From positions 53,589,048 to 53,653,047 of the forward strand of contig CM055311.2 in NCBI GenBank assembly GCA_029255685.2: DNA of 64,000 nucleotides, given 5' to 3'. The translations under genes and the position numbers were made by a program. Positions 36,385 through 48,589 of the stretch are shown piece by piece. The notes beneath the pieces were generated by a model. The model saw only the letters and a program-made list of their open reading frames with translations, did not search any database and was not told the origin of the DNA. Position 1 is the first letter of the stretch. Each line of letters begins with the position of its first letter. This stretch comes from Silene conica (lineage: Eukaryota > Streptophyta > Magnoliopsida > Caryophyllales > Caryophyllaceae).

Positions 36385-36398
36385 ACTGGGTAACCAGT
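36385..36398 (+). repeat. hairpin ACTGG-GTAA-CCAGT
   Basis: Counterpart of 35539-35550. The loop GTAA and context (GGGAAACCGGCTCTCC) are kept while stem bases change on both sides. Confidence 0.6.
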
Positions 36399-37414
36399 AG
36401 GGAAACCGGCTCTCCTTCCTACTTGTTTATGAAGTTGGTTGAGAGCCGTGCACTGTAATCGCATGATAGTAAGAGATCAGATGATGAGATGTTATGCTTC
36501 ACATGTTGTTATATGCTGGAGTATTCTGTATTGTTTATATGTTACGTGTTGTCACAAAAGGTGGCTAGGAGAACTCTAGTCACTCCCCACTGATTGTGGC
36601 GTACATGTTTTCATGTATGTAGGTACATGCAGGGTTGGAGATCGGGGTTACAGGAGAGCTAGCGAGTGATGATCCATTCATCAGTTGACTTACCCGTTTA
36701 CACTTAGCTAGACTCTTAGACCTTTGTTGTTTACATTTTGGTGCCTGTAGGGATGTTCCATCCCAGGCTGTGTATATATTTCATTTCCGTACTTAGAACT
36801 GCTACTTATCTATTGTTGTTTATATCAGTTCTGTTTCCAGTTTCAGTTTAAAGCTTCTCGCATGTTAAGTTTAGTTTGCTAAAAAGTTTTAATTCCGCTG
36901 CATTTTTAGTACTTTTACGTGTTTATATTTCCGCTTTCGCGAGGGGTTTTACAGGGGCGCAACAATTGAGGCCAAGAATTGCTCAGGTATCAAACCCCAA
37001 GATTCTGGGGTTTGAACAAGTCTCGGGGGCGCAGCAATTGGGTATATGGCTATCTCGCATCAACCCCGAGATTCTGGGGTTCGAACAGCAATCCAGGGAC
37101 CTTGCAATCTCTTCTTTTCTTTACTAGTTCTCACTTTCTTGGCTCAAGTACCAACCAAATTTCATTTCTTCTTCCTCGGGAATGAGTGAATCTTCCCAGA
37201 ATGCCCTTACATGGCCAAAACTCGCTCCAAGTAGCCTCGTGGTGCTCGGTGAATGCCAAAATGATAGAAAAAGGTCGCAACTTGCTCCGTTTCCTACAAA
37301 ATGCAACAAAACATGCAAAACACCTACAACACGGAATTAGCTCATAAAGTGCAAATAATCATGTAAAAATGAGCTAAAAGAGGGGTGAAAATCATATAGA
37401 AATAAGACACATCA

Positions 37415-38723
37415 AATTCCCCCAAGCTAAACCCTTGCTTGTCCCAAGCAAGCACACAATATCAAGACAAGGGTAAGGAGCACCAAATCTCATCAATTGC
37501 AAATCCCAACATAAGCTAACAAGCGTAATGAATCATAATCCCAAAACAACGTGGGCATAAGGATAGTGCAAAAACATGGATGAGATTTACATGGCGGCGT
37601 AGCATAAAAGATTTTATTCAAACTTTTCGGCTCTTGCATGATCTTATTGACAATGGACTTTCGCGGTACACTCAAGCACACATTTATATGTGAAAGGAGA
37701 TTTGTATGAGTGACACTCTCCTAAACTCTACTCATGAGAGTGCGTCCGCAATCTAATATGGTGATCATTCCAAGTCCACGAGTCACAACAATCAAATGCA
37801 AGCATAAAAAGAAGCCAAGGATTAGAGGAAGGCTATGGTCATGGGTAAGAAAGGGGAACATATGAATTATGGTAAGTGGAGCTAAGTCAAGCTAGCAACT
37901 AACCAATGAATGCATGGATGCTCAATCCAAATCCCAAACCCATCCCAAGTAGGAGGCTTGAAGTCAAAAGTAGCATATAGACTTCTTTTCATGACAATTC
38001 AAGTGTAAACTTCCCAAATATTTATGATATAAAACATGGAAGTTAAATCACAAAACCTCTTCTTCTCTTTTCTTTTCAACAACTCAATTTCATGCTTCTT
38101 TTTTTTTCATATTTCTCAACTCTTTCAATTTTTTTCCTTCTTGTATTTCAATTTTTTTCTTCACATCATTTTTTTCATTCTTCTTTTTTCAACTTCATTT
38201 TTTCAACTTCTCATTTTTTTCAATTTTCTTCAACTCAAGAATAAAACGAGACACGGAAATCAGTAATTCCGTCTTACCAAGCTCACAATGACACAAAAAT
38301 GGACCATATATCCCAAATGAGCACCCAAACACCAATGATAAAGCTACTAACTCGACAAGGTAGGCAAGTTTAAATGTAGCTAGATATGAGAAAATGTATA
38401 AGGGTGAAAATGGGCAACAAAGTCATGTGAATGGCTTCAAATGCTTACAAATTATGAATGTAATGCTCATGAGAAATGGAATAAAGACCATACTTGTGCG
38501 TTTTGATGTAACGCACGCCACAAGGAGACCTACACACACCTAAGTGAGACCAGGTATAGATGCACCGGTCTAAGGAGGCTCTACCTTTCAAATTTCTGTA
38601 GGTTGCCAATGTCAAGATCAAGCCTAATAGGTCCAAATTCCATCCCTCACCCACTATGTCAAGACATCCCCATGTTTGCAAAAATCCCGTCAATAAATGT
38701 GATTCAAATAGCTATAAAGCTAC
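37415..38723. other. Athila 3' non-coding region
   Basis: Between the Athila polypurine tract and the inserted solo LTR. Pyrimidine-rich near 38095-38235. No supported gene. Confidence 0.5.
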
Positions 38724-38728
38724 AATTG

Positions 38729-40217
38729 TGTTGAACCATGTATTCAAATATATATATAGTATATATGTTTATGTTTTGATAATGACAAGTCTAGCTATTT
38801 ATATATTATATACTCGTATGTATAATCGTGTGCTAAGTGTACAGAACATTAGTAACAAGATCTAATCTATCAAGTATAAAAGATTCAAGCATATTAGTCA
38901 ATGAATTGACTAAGTCGAAGATTGATAGAAGATCACAAGCGCGCATAATGAACTAAAGTTATATTCATCAACTATAGCTTTAGTACAAGATTGATTCAAG
39001 TTATAGCTCGTAGCTATAACTCTTTATTATGAAGAAATGATCGGAATATATATGTGTTTAGGTTGAAACGTTTGTCTCCAAATTTGTATCGTGTAGGTTT
39101 AGTGTTTAATTGGTATTCTATTTTATAAAATAGAATTGTTAATCTTAATAGGATTATATAAAATATCTTTAAGTTAAATAAGGAATAAATAATTGTCTTA
39201 TGAGATAATTATTTATTACTAAAATAAACTAAGGATTTTTATATGATCTTAATTGTCAAATAAAATATAATCTAGATAGGGTTTGTTTCGACTTTGGGAA
39301 ACGTGTAACATGTCACGTTTACCATAATTCGTGTAGGATTCAATTAAGTAAATATTATGTATTTATTTAATGTCCTAAACAAACTAAGATTATATTATGG
39401 TAATATATTTTATTATCTTTGACATGGTTTAGGAAGTTGATTTAATAAGGATACTAATTATTTATTATATAAAGATCTTTCCTAAATATGAATTAGGAAA
39501 TTAATTCCTTATATAATACATATAGTATATTATTAAATCTTTCCTAAATATATTAAGATTAGATTTAAGGTAGTATTACTAAAAGACTAGTATTCTAGTT
39601 TTAGTAATATTCCTAAATCATCTAGGGTTTGAATTACCTAGATACATATTTTATATAAATAGACTACCATGATACATTAAACCATACGAAACACATACAC
39701 ACATATACACGCAAATCAAGAGAGAAACCGCCGGTCGTATACTTCAATATTCGAGCTTATCATTGTCAAATCCGATTCAAGATTCAAGTGCTCAAGCATT
39801 GATCTTATTCATTCAAAATTGTGACATCAAGAAACATCGAAGACTTTATCTTATTAACGTAAGATAGATCGAGTATTTAGCGGTACTCATTGTAAGGCAA
39901 ATATTTAACGGTATTTGTCGTAGCTAGATATTTAACGGTATCTAGATAGAGTTGTGACTAACATCAAAGTCGCACGAGTAGGGTTGATAAAATTGTAATC
40001 CAGAGTTGGTACTAATTTTATTAATCGAGAAAAGTGGACGTAGGTCTCAAAGTGTGAGACTGAACCACTTCAAAAATATTGTGTCTCTCTTTATTATTTG
40101 CTCTACTCGAAGATCTTCATACAACCTTACACACATCGAAGAAGATAGAAAAAGAAGGCATACTCAATTCAACCCCCCCCCCCCCTTCTTGAGTATATTA
40201 TATCAATAGACTCTTCA
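38729..40217 (+). mobile_element. 1.49-kb solo LTR inserted in Athila
   Basis: Starts TGTTGAACCATG and ends AATAGACTCTTCA; target duplication AATTG at 38724-38728 and 40218-40222. No coding frame or internal retroelement sequence. A poly-C run lies at about 40172-40184. The form suggests a copia-type LTR left after recombination. Confidence 0.8.
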
Positions 40218-40589
40218 AATTGGGATAAGCAAAGAGAGAAATCAAGGAGCAAAAGTGAGGGCAAGCATCACAAAATTCATGGAAAGCACACAATTGCTCA
40301 ACTTTTTTTTGATTTTTGAATTTTTTATGAAGAAACTGCATGCAAGCTAAACTAACATGCTCTAACAAGATGCAAATCCCTCCCCCAAGCTAAACATCAC
40401 ATTGTCCCTAATGTGTGGAACAAGGAACAGCCATCAAACCGTAGAAACGGTTCTCACACATAATACAGCAAGACAAAATGTTTAATGGGGAAAGGGGAGA
40501 ACAACGAAAATGCAAGGGAAATAAAGATGCTTACTAGACTATCTAACCTCCCCCAAGCTAGTATGTACAAGGGGATGAGTGATAGCAAA
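40218..40589. other. Athila spacer downstream of ORF-1-like gene
   Basis: Non-coding region between the 1.49-kb solo LTR and the stop codon of the ORF-1-like gene. Confidence 0.4.
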
Positions 40590-41999
40590 TCACTCGGAAG
40601 CGGCATGGTAATCGGTAGCACGACCATCAACATCGCGGGTCTCCCCGTCATCAGCTCCACCGCCTTCTTGGACACCAGAAGTACCTGCAGAAACATCACA
40701 AGGAGAACCAAACCCGTCCATGGGCCAAGTAAAAAATGAAGGGTGAGGGCCTTCGGGCCGAACAATTCCCCTACGAGCAAAGTAAGAATAAAGAGGGGCT
40801 AAGGCCAAACGGGTGTCAGTCATCATGGTTTTGAGGTTACGCCGCATCCAACTCATCATTTCTCGCATCTCCTCCTCAAAAGGTGACCGAGAGGGTGCCG
40901 AAGAGGAGATAGGGGTCGGTTCGGACCGACGACTATAAGTAAGAAGTGGTAGTGAGGACACGGCGATATTTTCCACTACGGTGAGCAAGTAAGAGGGTCG
41001 GGGTAGAGGTGGTGACTCAGGGTCAAGGGGAACGGGTTGCGGTGGTAATGGCTCAAGGGTGGGGAGGTCGGGGGCTGTGCTTGGTAAAAGCACGGAATCT
41101 TTCTCATCAATCCGCCACATGTAATTGGGCGGGGATACCTTAAGCCACTTCAAATGGAGTAAAGAAGCAAGATCAATGTACATACCTCCTTCAACCGGCC
41201 GGAGGCGTGTAGTATTCTCATTAAAACGGACTTGCTTAACGGCAATACGGGTGATTAAACCCCCAAACACAATCTCTTTGGCTCTTACAGCACCAGCCAA
41301 TTTATTAGCAAAAAGATATGGAATATTAATAGCAAATGGTGTACGACGCTCAACATTCAAATAACCCCCAAGAATGTCAATCTCAGCGCGTCGAACGTTA
41401 TGGGGTTCAGCACGACCCAAAAAGGTACCACCCATAAAATGTTGCCAAACACGCAAAACGGGGTGGTGGATTTGAGTATCCGGGACATGATTCCAATCGG
41501 ACACTGCAAAAGTAGACATACTCTGCCAAGTAGAGGTACAACTGAATTCATCGGGACAATGAACATCAACATCATAGGGGAGGCCAAACATGTGAGCAAA
41601 TGTAGCCAAATTCAACGCAAAGTCCTTATTCATGAGTCTAAATTCCACAGTTATAACCACACCCTTCCTCCGAGGCTTGTTGAATTTGTATGAACTCAAA
41701 AATTCCAATGTCAATTGGGCATATGTGTTATGTCTCATGGTATAAGCAATACCCATACCCACACAGGTAAACAAGGCTTTGGTCTGACTCTCAATGCCTA
41801 AAGTACGCAAACAATCATGAGAAATAAACTGAGTGGGTTTAATTGTCTTACGCTTTAGCTTCTGGAAAGTATCCCATTGTTGGGACGAGATGAATTTCAC
41901 ATCGGGATAGTCAACATCGGGACCGTACGCCACTTGTACAGGGGTAGGACTCTCCGTATTTTCCGGCCTAGCTCTCTTCTTCGTCCCTTTTGAAGGCAT
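40590..41999 (-). CDS. ATHILA ORF-1-like protein
   Basis: A 469-residue intact frame downstream of pol, at the place where Athila elements carry an extra gene often called env-like. Residues about 45-260 resemble the ATHILA ORF-1 family: WDTFQKLKRKTIKPTQFI, GIESQTKALF and FALNLATFAHMFGLPYDVD. A proline-rich stretch lies at about 290-330 and a helical segment at about 370-405 (EEEMREMMSWMRRNLKTMM). The start follows an AT-rich leader. I see no signal peptide and no convincing transmembrane segment, so an envelope role is not supported. The tail is Gly/Asp-rich. Function unknown. Confidence 0.75.
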   Translation of the reverse strand: MPSKGTKKRARPENTESPTPVQVAYGPDVDYPDVKFISSQQWDTFQKLKRKTIKPTQFISHDCLRTLGIESQTKALFTCVGMGIAYTMRHNTYAQLTLEFLSSYKFNKPRRKGVVITVEFRLMNKDFALNLATFAHMFGLPYDVDVHCPDEFSCTSTWQSMSTFAVSDWNHVPDTQIHHPVLRVWQHFMGGTFLGRAEPHNVRRAEIDILGGYLNVERRTPFAINIPYLFANKLAGAVRAKEIVFGGLITRIAVKQVRFNENTTRLRPVEGGMYIDLASLLHLKWLKVSPPNYMWRIDEKDSVLLPSTAPDLPTLEPLPPQPVPLDPESPPLPRPSYLLTVVENIAVSSLPLLTYSRRSEPTPISSSAPSRSPFEEEMREMMSWMRRNLKTMMTDTRLALAPLYSYFARRGIVRPEGPHPSFFTWPMDGFGSPCDVSAGTSGVQEGGGADDGETRDVDGRATDYHAASE

Positions 42000-42916
42000 T
42001 ATGAGGTGGAAATCAAAAACAGATGGTATAGTGCAAATCCGTCACAAAATAAACCCAAATCGAAATTAGGGTTAGGATTAGAGTAATTGGGAATGGGAAG
42101 TGAATGGAGAGGGACGGTGGCGGCAGCAGCAGAGTAGCACGGCAGTAGATGGCGGCAGCAGTCACCGGCGGTAGATGGCGGCGGACAGTAGAGTAGCGGC
42201 AGCGACGGCAGGAGACAGGAGCAGCAACAGCGCGGTGGACGTCAGAAATTGCGGCGGATCGTGCGTCGAGGGCTTGGGTTCGCGGCGGCGGTAGCAGTGC
42301 GGGATGGGGTCGAGGTAGCGACCGGCGGTAGCAGGTGGCAGCAATGTCAAGGGTTGGGAGGAGGGATTTTGTATTTTTTTCCTTTCTTTTTGATTTCACG
42401 TGAAAGCTCTTTTTGTGGTTTTTTTTTTTTGTTTTTTTTTTATTTGTTCCGCCCCCAGGAAACGTTTGATCCCCGAGATCTCGGGGTTCCAACGCGCCAA
42501 ATGCTCATGGCTGTCAAATGTTGCGCTCCCAGCATTAAAGTGAACCCCGAAATCTTGGGGCTTCAACAATATCAAATTTCGCAAATAGCAAACGGCTGCG
42601 CCCCCGACTCTTGTTGAAACCCCGAAATCTTGGGGTTCAAAACCGCTAGTTATCACTTCCGCAAGATGAAGAAAGTAACAACTTGAGAAACCTACAAAAT
42701 TAACAAGAAGCACAATTAGGCATCCTTTCTTGAAAATAAAACAAAAGAAGGAAACAAAAATAAAAAAAAAACTAGCTAAACTCGGGTTGCCTCCCGAGAA
42801 GCGCAATTTAAAGTCTTGCTAGACGTAGAAAGCATGAACGGATTAATTCTTCAAAGACGGAGGTTCCAAGAAAACCTCCTCCACGAGTCCAATTATTGCA
42901 CTCTCATGATAAATCT
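42000..42916 (-). other. Athila pol to ORF-1 spacer
   Basis: Non-coding, with GGC/CAG-rich simple sequence near 42110-42350, a T-rich tract near 42420-42440, and three palindromes of the CCCCGARATCTYGGGG type at about 42470, 42547 and 42620. Confidence 0.5.
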
Positions 42917-45900
42917 TTAATCGATGACCGTTGACTTTGAATTTTTCACCATGGTAGTCATCACCTCGACGGAACCAAGCTTGTTGACATTAGTAACGGT
43001 ATATGGACCGGACCACCTTGATCTTAGTTTTCCCGGAAAAATCTTCAAACGGGAATTGAACAAGAGCACCTTATCACCAATCATAAAAATTTTCTTGAGA
43101 ATTTTCTTATCATGCCACCGCTTTGTCTTTTCCTTGTAAAGACGAGAACTTTCATAAGCTTGCAACCGGAATTCATCAAGTTCATTAAGTTGCAACAATC
43201 GCTTCTCTCCACAAAGAGTAGCATCAAAATTGAGCTCTTTGATAGCCCAAAAAGCTTTTTGTTCCATCTCTACCGGTAAATGGCAAGCTTTTCCATAGAC
43301 CAACCTATACGGTGAAGTGGCAATAGGTGTCTTGAAAGCCGTCCGATATGCCCACAAGGTGTCATCTAGCTTTGTACTCCAATCCTTCCTTGACTTAGCA
43401 ACAACTTTTTCAAGAATGGATTTGATTTCACGATTTGAGACCTCGACTTGGCCACTTGTTTGCGGATGGTAGGCCAAGCCCCTTCTATGAGAAACCCCGT
43501 ATTTAGCAAGCAATGCATCAAGTTGTTTCTCACCAAAATGAGTTCCACGATCACTAATCACCGCTCTAGGTACACCAAAGCGCGGAAAGATGATCTTTTT
43601 GAACAAACTTATGACATGACGGGCATCATTAGTTGGAGTAGCAATGGCTTCTACCCATTTAGAAACGTAATCAACGGCGACCAAGATATAACAATTACCC
43701 TTTGATGAAGGAAAAAGGGCCTTGGTAATCGATACCCCACACATCAAAAATTCCAACCTCAAGAATCCCATTTTGAGGCGTCTCGTGCCTCCTTGAAATA
43801 GAGCCGGTTCTTTGGCAAACATCACATGCCATCACAAAATTCTTAGCATCTTGGAACATAGTAGGCCAATAGAAGCCGGATTGGAGAATCTTAGCAACGG
43901 TCTTAGATGGTCCATGGTGACCACCATAAGGAGAAGAATGACAACCTTCTAATACACCCTTCACATCCCATTGCGGGATACATCTCCGGTATAGCCCATC
44001 GGAGCAATGTTTGAACAAATGAGGATCATCCCAAAGATAAAATTTGGCATCATGCATGAACTTCTTTCGTTGTTGATATGAAAGGTTAGGTGGCAACTCA
44101 TGACCAACAAGATAATTGGCAATATCGGCATACCATGGTGTATTCTCATCTACCATCATCAAGGAGTGATCGGCAAAAGAATCATCAATAGGTATATGAA
44201 TACCCCCATCATCAAACCTCAAACGAGAGAGGTGATCGGCAACAACATTTTCGGCTCCTTTCTTGTCACGAATCTCAAGATCAAATTCTTGCAAGAGCAA
44301 GATCCATCTAATGAGCCTTGGCTTTGCCTCATTCTTTGAAAGTAGATGCTTCAAGGCGGCGTGATCGGTATGGACAATGACTTTGGAGCCAATCAAGTAG
44401 GAACGAAATTTGTCTAAAGCATAGACAATAGCAAGAAGCTCCTTCTCGGTAGTGGCATAGTTGATTTGAGCTTCATCCAACGTTTTGCTCGCATAGTAGA
44501 GTGCATGGAGCGCCTTGTCTTTCCTTTGTCCAAGTACGGCACCCACCGCATAGTCACTTGCATCAAACATCAATTCAAAGGGCAAGCTCCAATCCGGTGA
44601 TTGGATGATAGGGGCGGAGATCAAAGCTTTCTTAATCCTGTGGAATGACTCAAGGCAAGCATTAGTAAACACAAATGGAGCATCCTTTAAAAGGAGCTCG
44701 GTAAGGGGCTTAGCAATTTTGGAAAAATCCTTGATAAACCTACGGTAAAACCCCGCATGACCTAAAAAGCTCCGCACCCCTTTGACATTCACGGGAGGGG
44801 GAAGTTGTTCAATTTCTTGAACCTTAGCACGATCCACTTCAATACCTCTTTCCCAAACAAGATGGCCTAGTACCACTCCTTCATTCACCATGAAGTGACA
44901 CTTTTCCCAATTCAAAACTAAGTCCACTTCTTCACATCTTTTCAAGACCTTAGTCAAGTTGGCCAAACATGCATCAAATGTAGTGCCATAGACACTAAAA
45001 TCATCCATAAAAACTTCCATGATCGACTCAATGAAATCTGACAAAATACTAGTCATGCAACGTTGGAAGGTCGCGGGGGCATTACATAGACCAAAGGGCA
45101 TCCTACGGTAAGCAAAGGTACCATAAGGGCAAGTGAAAGTGGTCTTCTCTTGGTCATCGGGATGTATGGGTATTTGGAAGAAACCCGAATAACCATCTAA
45201 GTAGCAAATGTACTTATGACATGCCAACCTCTCCAACATTTGGTCAATAAAGGGTAATGGGTAATGGTCCTTCTTGGTGGCGAAATTCAACCTCCTATAG
45301 TCAATGCACATGCGCCATCCCGTCACAATTCGAGTAGGGATGAGTTCATTCTTTTCATTTTTGACTACCGTAGTCCCTCCTTTCTTAGGGACCACTTGGA
45401 CCGGACTTACCCACTTTGAATCAGAAATTGCATAGATAATTCCCGCATCTAAAAGTTTCATGACTTCCTTTTTGACAACTTCTTGCATGTTAGGATTTAA
45501 TCGACGTTGACCTTGGACACATGGTTTATGATCCTCTTCAAGATGAATTCTATGCATGCAAAATTCGGGGCTTATACCCCTCAAATCATCAAGGGTATAA
45601 CCAATGGCTTTTCTATGTGTTCTCAACACATCCAATAGAGAAGACAATTGACTCTCACTCAAATGGGCACTAACTATGGCCGGGCACATTTCCGATTCAT
45701 CAAGAAAAGCATACTTCAAGTTCAAGGGAAGGGGTTTGAGTTCGGGTTTTTGTACCTCAATTTCTTTAGGGGTAGCAACCAAACCTATGAATTGAGAGCT
45801 TTCCTCTGAAGGTAGCTCCTCTCCATCCAAGTCCACCTCCAAAGCTTCAATTTCATCATTGCCGATATCATCATCTCCTGCAAAAGATTCCAACAACAAG

Positions 45901-48455
45901 AGTGCCTCCAAAGGATCTTTAATTAAAGATCGAGGCAATGAGTCATCCATTATAACATCAATAGCATCTATGACTTCTATGGAGTAACATGGCTCTTCTA
46001 GCATTGGACTTTTCATGGCATTGGTCAAACTATAGGTGACCGTCTCATCACCTATTTCCAAAGTTATCTTAACATTCTTGACATCAATAACCGCATCTAC
46101 GGTATGCAAAAACGGTCTTCCCAAAATGATTGGGATTTGTGAATCTTCGGCAATGTCAAGAACAATAAAATCAACTGGAATAAAAAAATTTCCAACTTTA
46201 ACGGGCACATCCTCCAAAATACCCAAAGGGCGTTTTATAGAACGGTCCGCCATTTGCAAGGTGACACTAGTACATTTCAAAACACCCATGTTCAACTTTT
46301 CACAAATAGTGTAAGGCATCACACTCACACTAGCACCTAAGTCACATAAAGCTTTATCAATGGTGTAGGTGCCAATGGTGCATGGAATGGAAAAGCTACC
46401 TGGGTCCTTTAACTTAGGTGGGGACTTGTTTTGCAAAAGAGCACTACACTCGGCGGTGAATGCTATAGTTTCAACATCATCAATAGTCCTCTTCTTAGTT
46501 AAAATGTCTTTCATGAACTTTGTATAAGAGGGGATTTGGGTAATTAATTCGGTAAAAGGAACGGTTACCTGTAGGTTTTTCACCACTTCCATGAACTTAC
46601 CAAACTGAGTTTCCTTGTGAGCCTTTCTTAATCTATGTGGGAAAGGCACTTGAACCTTTTCTGGAACTTTGACCGGAGCATCAACCTTTGGAGGAGTATC
46701 CTCCACATCTTCTACCACAATCGGCTCCTCAACTTTATTTGAAACATCTCCCTCCTTTCTTGATTCATCAACCTTGTTGCTATGATCAACATCATCTCTT
46801 TTCTCACCAACTACCCCATCATCAACATTTGGCATTTGGGGTGCATCATAAGTGGTACCACTCCTCAATGTGATGACATTTATGGTGTCATAAGGTTGTG
46901 CACCTTGAGGTGGCAATTGACCTTGTTGTCTTTGAGCATTGGAAGTGGCAAGTTGAGCAATTTCGGTTTCAAGCATTTTGATGGTTGCATCCCTAGCTTG
47001 GTCACTCTTTTGAATGTGGGTGGCCATGTTCTTTTGTGTCTCAACCACTTGTGTCATCAAAGCCTCTAGCTTGCTCATTTGTTGATTATTTTGTTGGGAA
47101 TTTGATGATTGACCTTGAACTTGTTGATTTTGAAAAGGTTGTTGAAACCCTTGTTGAAAGTTTTGTTGGGAACTTTGTTGGGGATTTTGTTGGAAATTTT
47201 GTTGGGGTCTGTGAATTTGGTGTTGAAAACCGGGTGGTGGGACTTGAGCTTGCCTTTGTTGTTGTGGGACATGTTGATTTTGATGTTGTGGATTTAGCAC
47301 ATTAGTGCTTTTGTAGGACAAGTTTGGGTGAAACTTTGTAGCTTCATTGTAGGTGTTGGAGTAAGGATTAAAGTTTTGTTTAAAACTTTGATAAGCATTC
47401 ACTTGCTCAACCGTATTCCTACATTCTTGTGCAAAATGCCCCGCTCCACCACATGCGTCACACACCAAAATTTGGCTAGTAGCATTGACTTGTTCATAAG
47501 TGTGTGATGAACTTGATCCCCGATTATCAACTTGTTGTTGGAGGAGAGCTATTTGAGCTTTCAAAAGAGACACGTTTGGGTCCTCCTTATTTGCCTTGAA
47601 TGGGATGTTGCGAGTGTTGGCGTATTGTGAGTCATGCACCGCCATGGATTCAATGGTAGCATGAGCAAGTTCCGTATCAATTTGGTCGAATCTCCCATTG
47701 TTAGCGGAGTCCAAAACTCGGCGTGATTCGGCACAACAACCATTGTAGAATGTGATTGTAAGAAACCAAGGATCCAACCCATGATGAGGACATTGCCTTT
47801 GTAACTCTTTATACCTCTCCCATGCTTCAAACAAGCTTTCATTACCATTTTGACGGAACCCCGTGATTTGGCTTCTCAATTGTTGGGTCTTTTCCGGTGG
47901 AAAATATTTTTGATAAAATGCGAGATCCAATGTTTCCCAGTTGGTGATCCCCAAAGCGGTCCTATCAAGGCTATTAATCCACAACTTGGCGTTGTCTCTC
48001 AATGAAAAAGGGAAGAGTATCTCCCTTATCTGCTCTTGTGTCACACCCGTTTGCCTAATCATCGAGCAATAATCACAAAAATTTGTGATGTGCAAATTAG
48101 GATCTTCCAATGGACCTCCACCGAATTGCTTTCTCTCAACAAGGCTAATAAAAGCCGGCTTGATCTCAAAATTTGCCGCATCAATTTGGGCAGTGGCAAT
48201 ACCCCTAGGAAGCATAGCCGCGGTGGGCTTAGAATGATCGGATAAACGAACCATCTTCCTTATTGGTTGTGAATTGGAAACCTCTCCTTCCTCAAGTATT
48301 TGAAGGTCTTCTAAATAAGATTTTCTCGCACTTTCAAGTTGTGCAAGAGTTGCAGCTTCAGAAATTTCCTTCAAGAAACGTTGTCGTCTACGCAACGTTT
48401 TCTCGGGATCGGGATCAACCGAAAGTAGTTCACCAATCCGTGAGGACCTGGGCAT
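42917..48455 (-). pseudogene. Athila gag-pol polyprotein, one frameshift
   Basis: The main frame (48455 to 43695, 1,586 residues) contains, in order, a retrotransposon gag domain (about residues 115-260), a CCHC knuckle (CDACGGAGHFAQEC, about 332), a Gln-rich stretch, aspartic protease (DLGAS, about 703), reverse transcriptase with FMDD (about 1148), RNase H (DASDYAVGAVLG, about 1290) and the integrase HHCC zinc region (about 1500-1565). An extra base in a run of five (43712-43716) then breaks the frame. The integrase core continues in the overlapping frame to 42917 ([26 protein letters not shown]) with a [15 protein letters not shown] end. All other domains look intact, so the loss is recent. 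This copy cannot make full integrase without frameshifting. Confidence 0.9.
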
Positions 48456-48566
48456 AAGACAACAATCTAGAGAGGATTGTAAGTAACGGTCTCAAGGAAC
48501 AAGTGTTCCTTAAGACAAGGAAAAACAAGATAAAATTGAACTAATCACAAAGCAAGAAAACCATGC

Positions 48567-48584
48567 TCCCCGGCAACGGCGCCA
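48567..48584 (-). promoter_or_regulatory. Athila primer-binding site
   Basis: Minus-strand TGGCGCCGTTGCCGGGGA, five bases inside the 5' LTR, complementary to the 3' end of an Asp-type tRNA as known for Athila. Confidence 0.85.
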
Positions 48585-48589
48585 AAATT

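Larger units (their letters stand above)
34024..36953 (+). mobile_element. 2.93-kb solo LTR with hairpin arrays
   Basis: Starts TGTAACAGCCCATATTTTCG and ends GAGGGGTTTTACA, flanked by target duplication GGGGC (34019-34023 and 36954-36958). The intact copy of the Athila LTR lacks it, proving insertion. No coding frame and no internal retroelement region are present, so it is a solo LTR, probably of a Ty3 element. It holds five GC-rich hairpins (34976-35370), ten stem-loops (35673-36174), two GUAA-loop hairpins (35539-35550 and 36385-36398) and a direct 45-bp duplication (about 36187 and 36242). Confidence 0.85.
33065..37414 (-). repeat. Athila 3' LTR, interrupted
   Basis: Matches 48590-50017 along its length except for the solo LTR at 34024-36953, its duplicated GGGGC, a missing 13 bp near 37345 and scattered substitutions. 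Confidence 0.9.

Noticed and set aside
38036..38266. Phe/Ser-rich frame
   Set aside because: Pyrimidine-rich Athila spacer, no domain and biased composition.
42013..42492. 159-residue Ala/Arg/Pro-rich frame
   Set aside because: Simple GGC/CAG-rich sequence in the Athila spacer, no domain, and palindromes overlap it.
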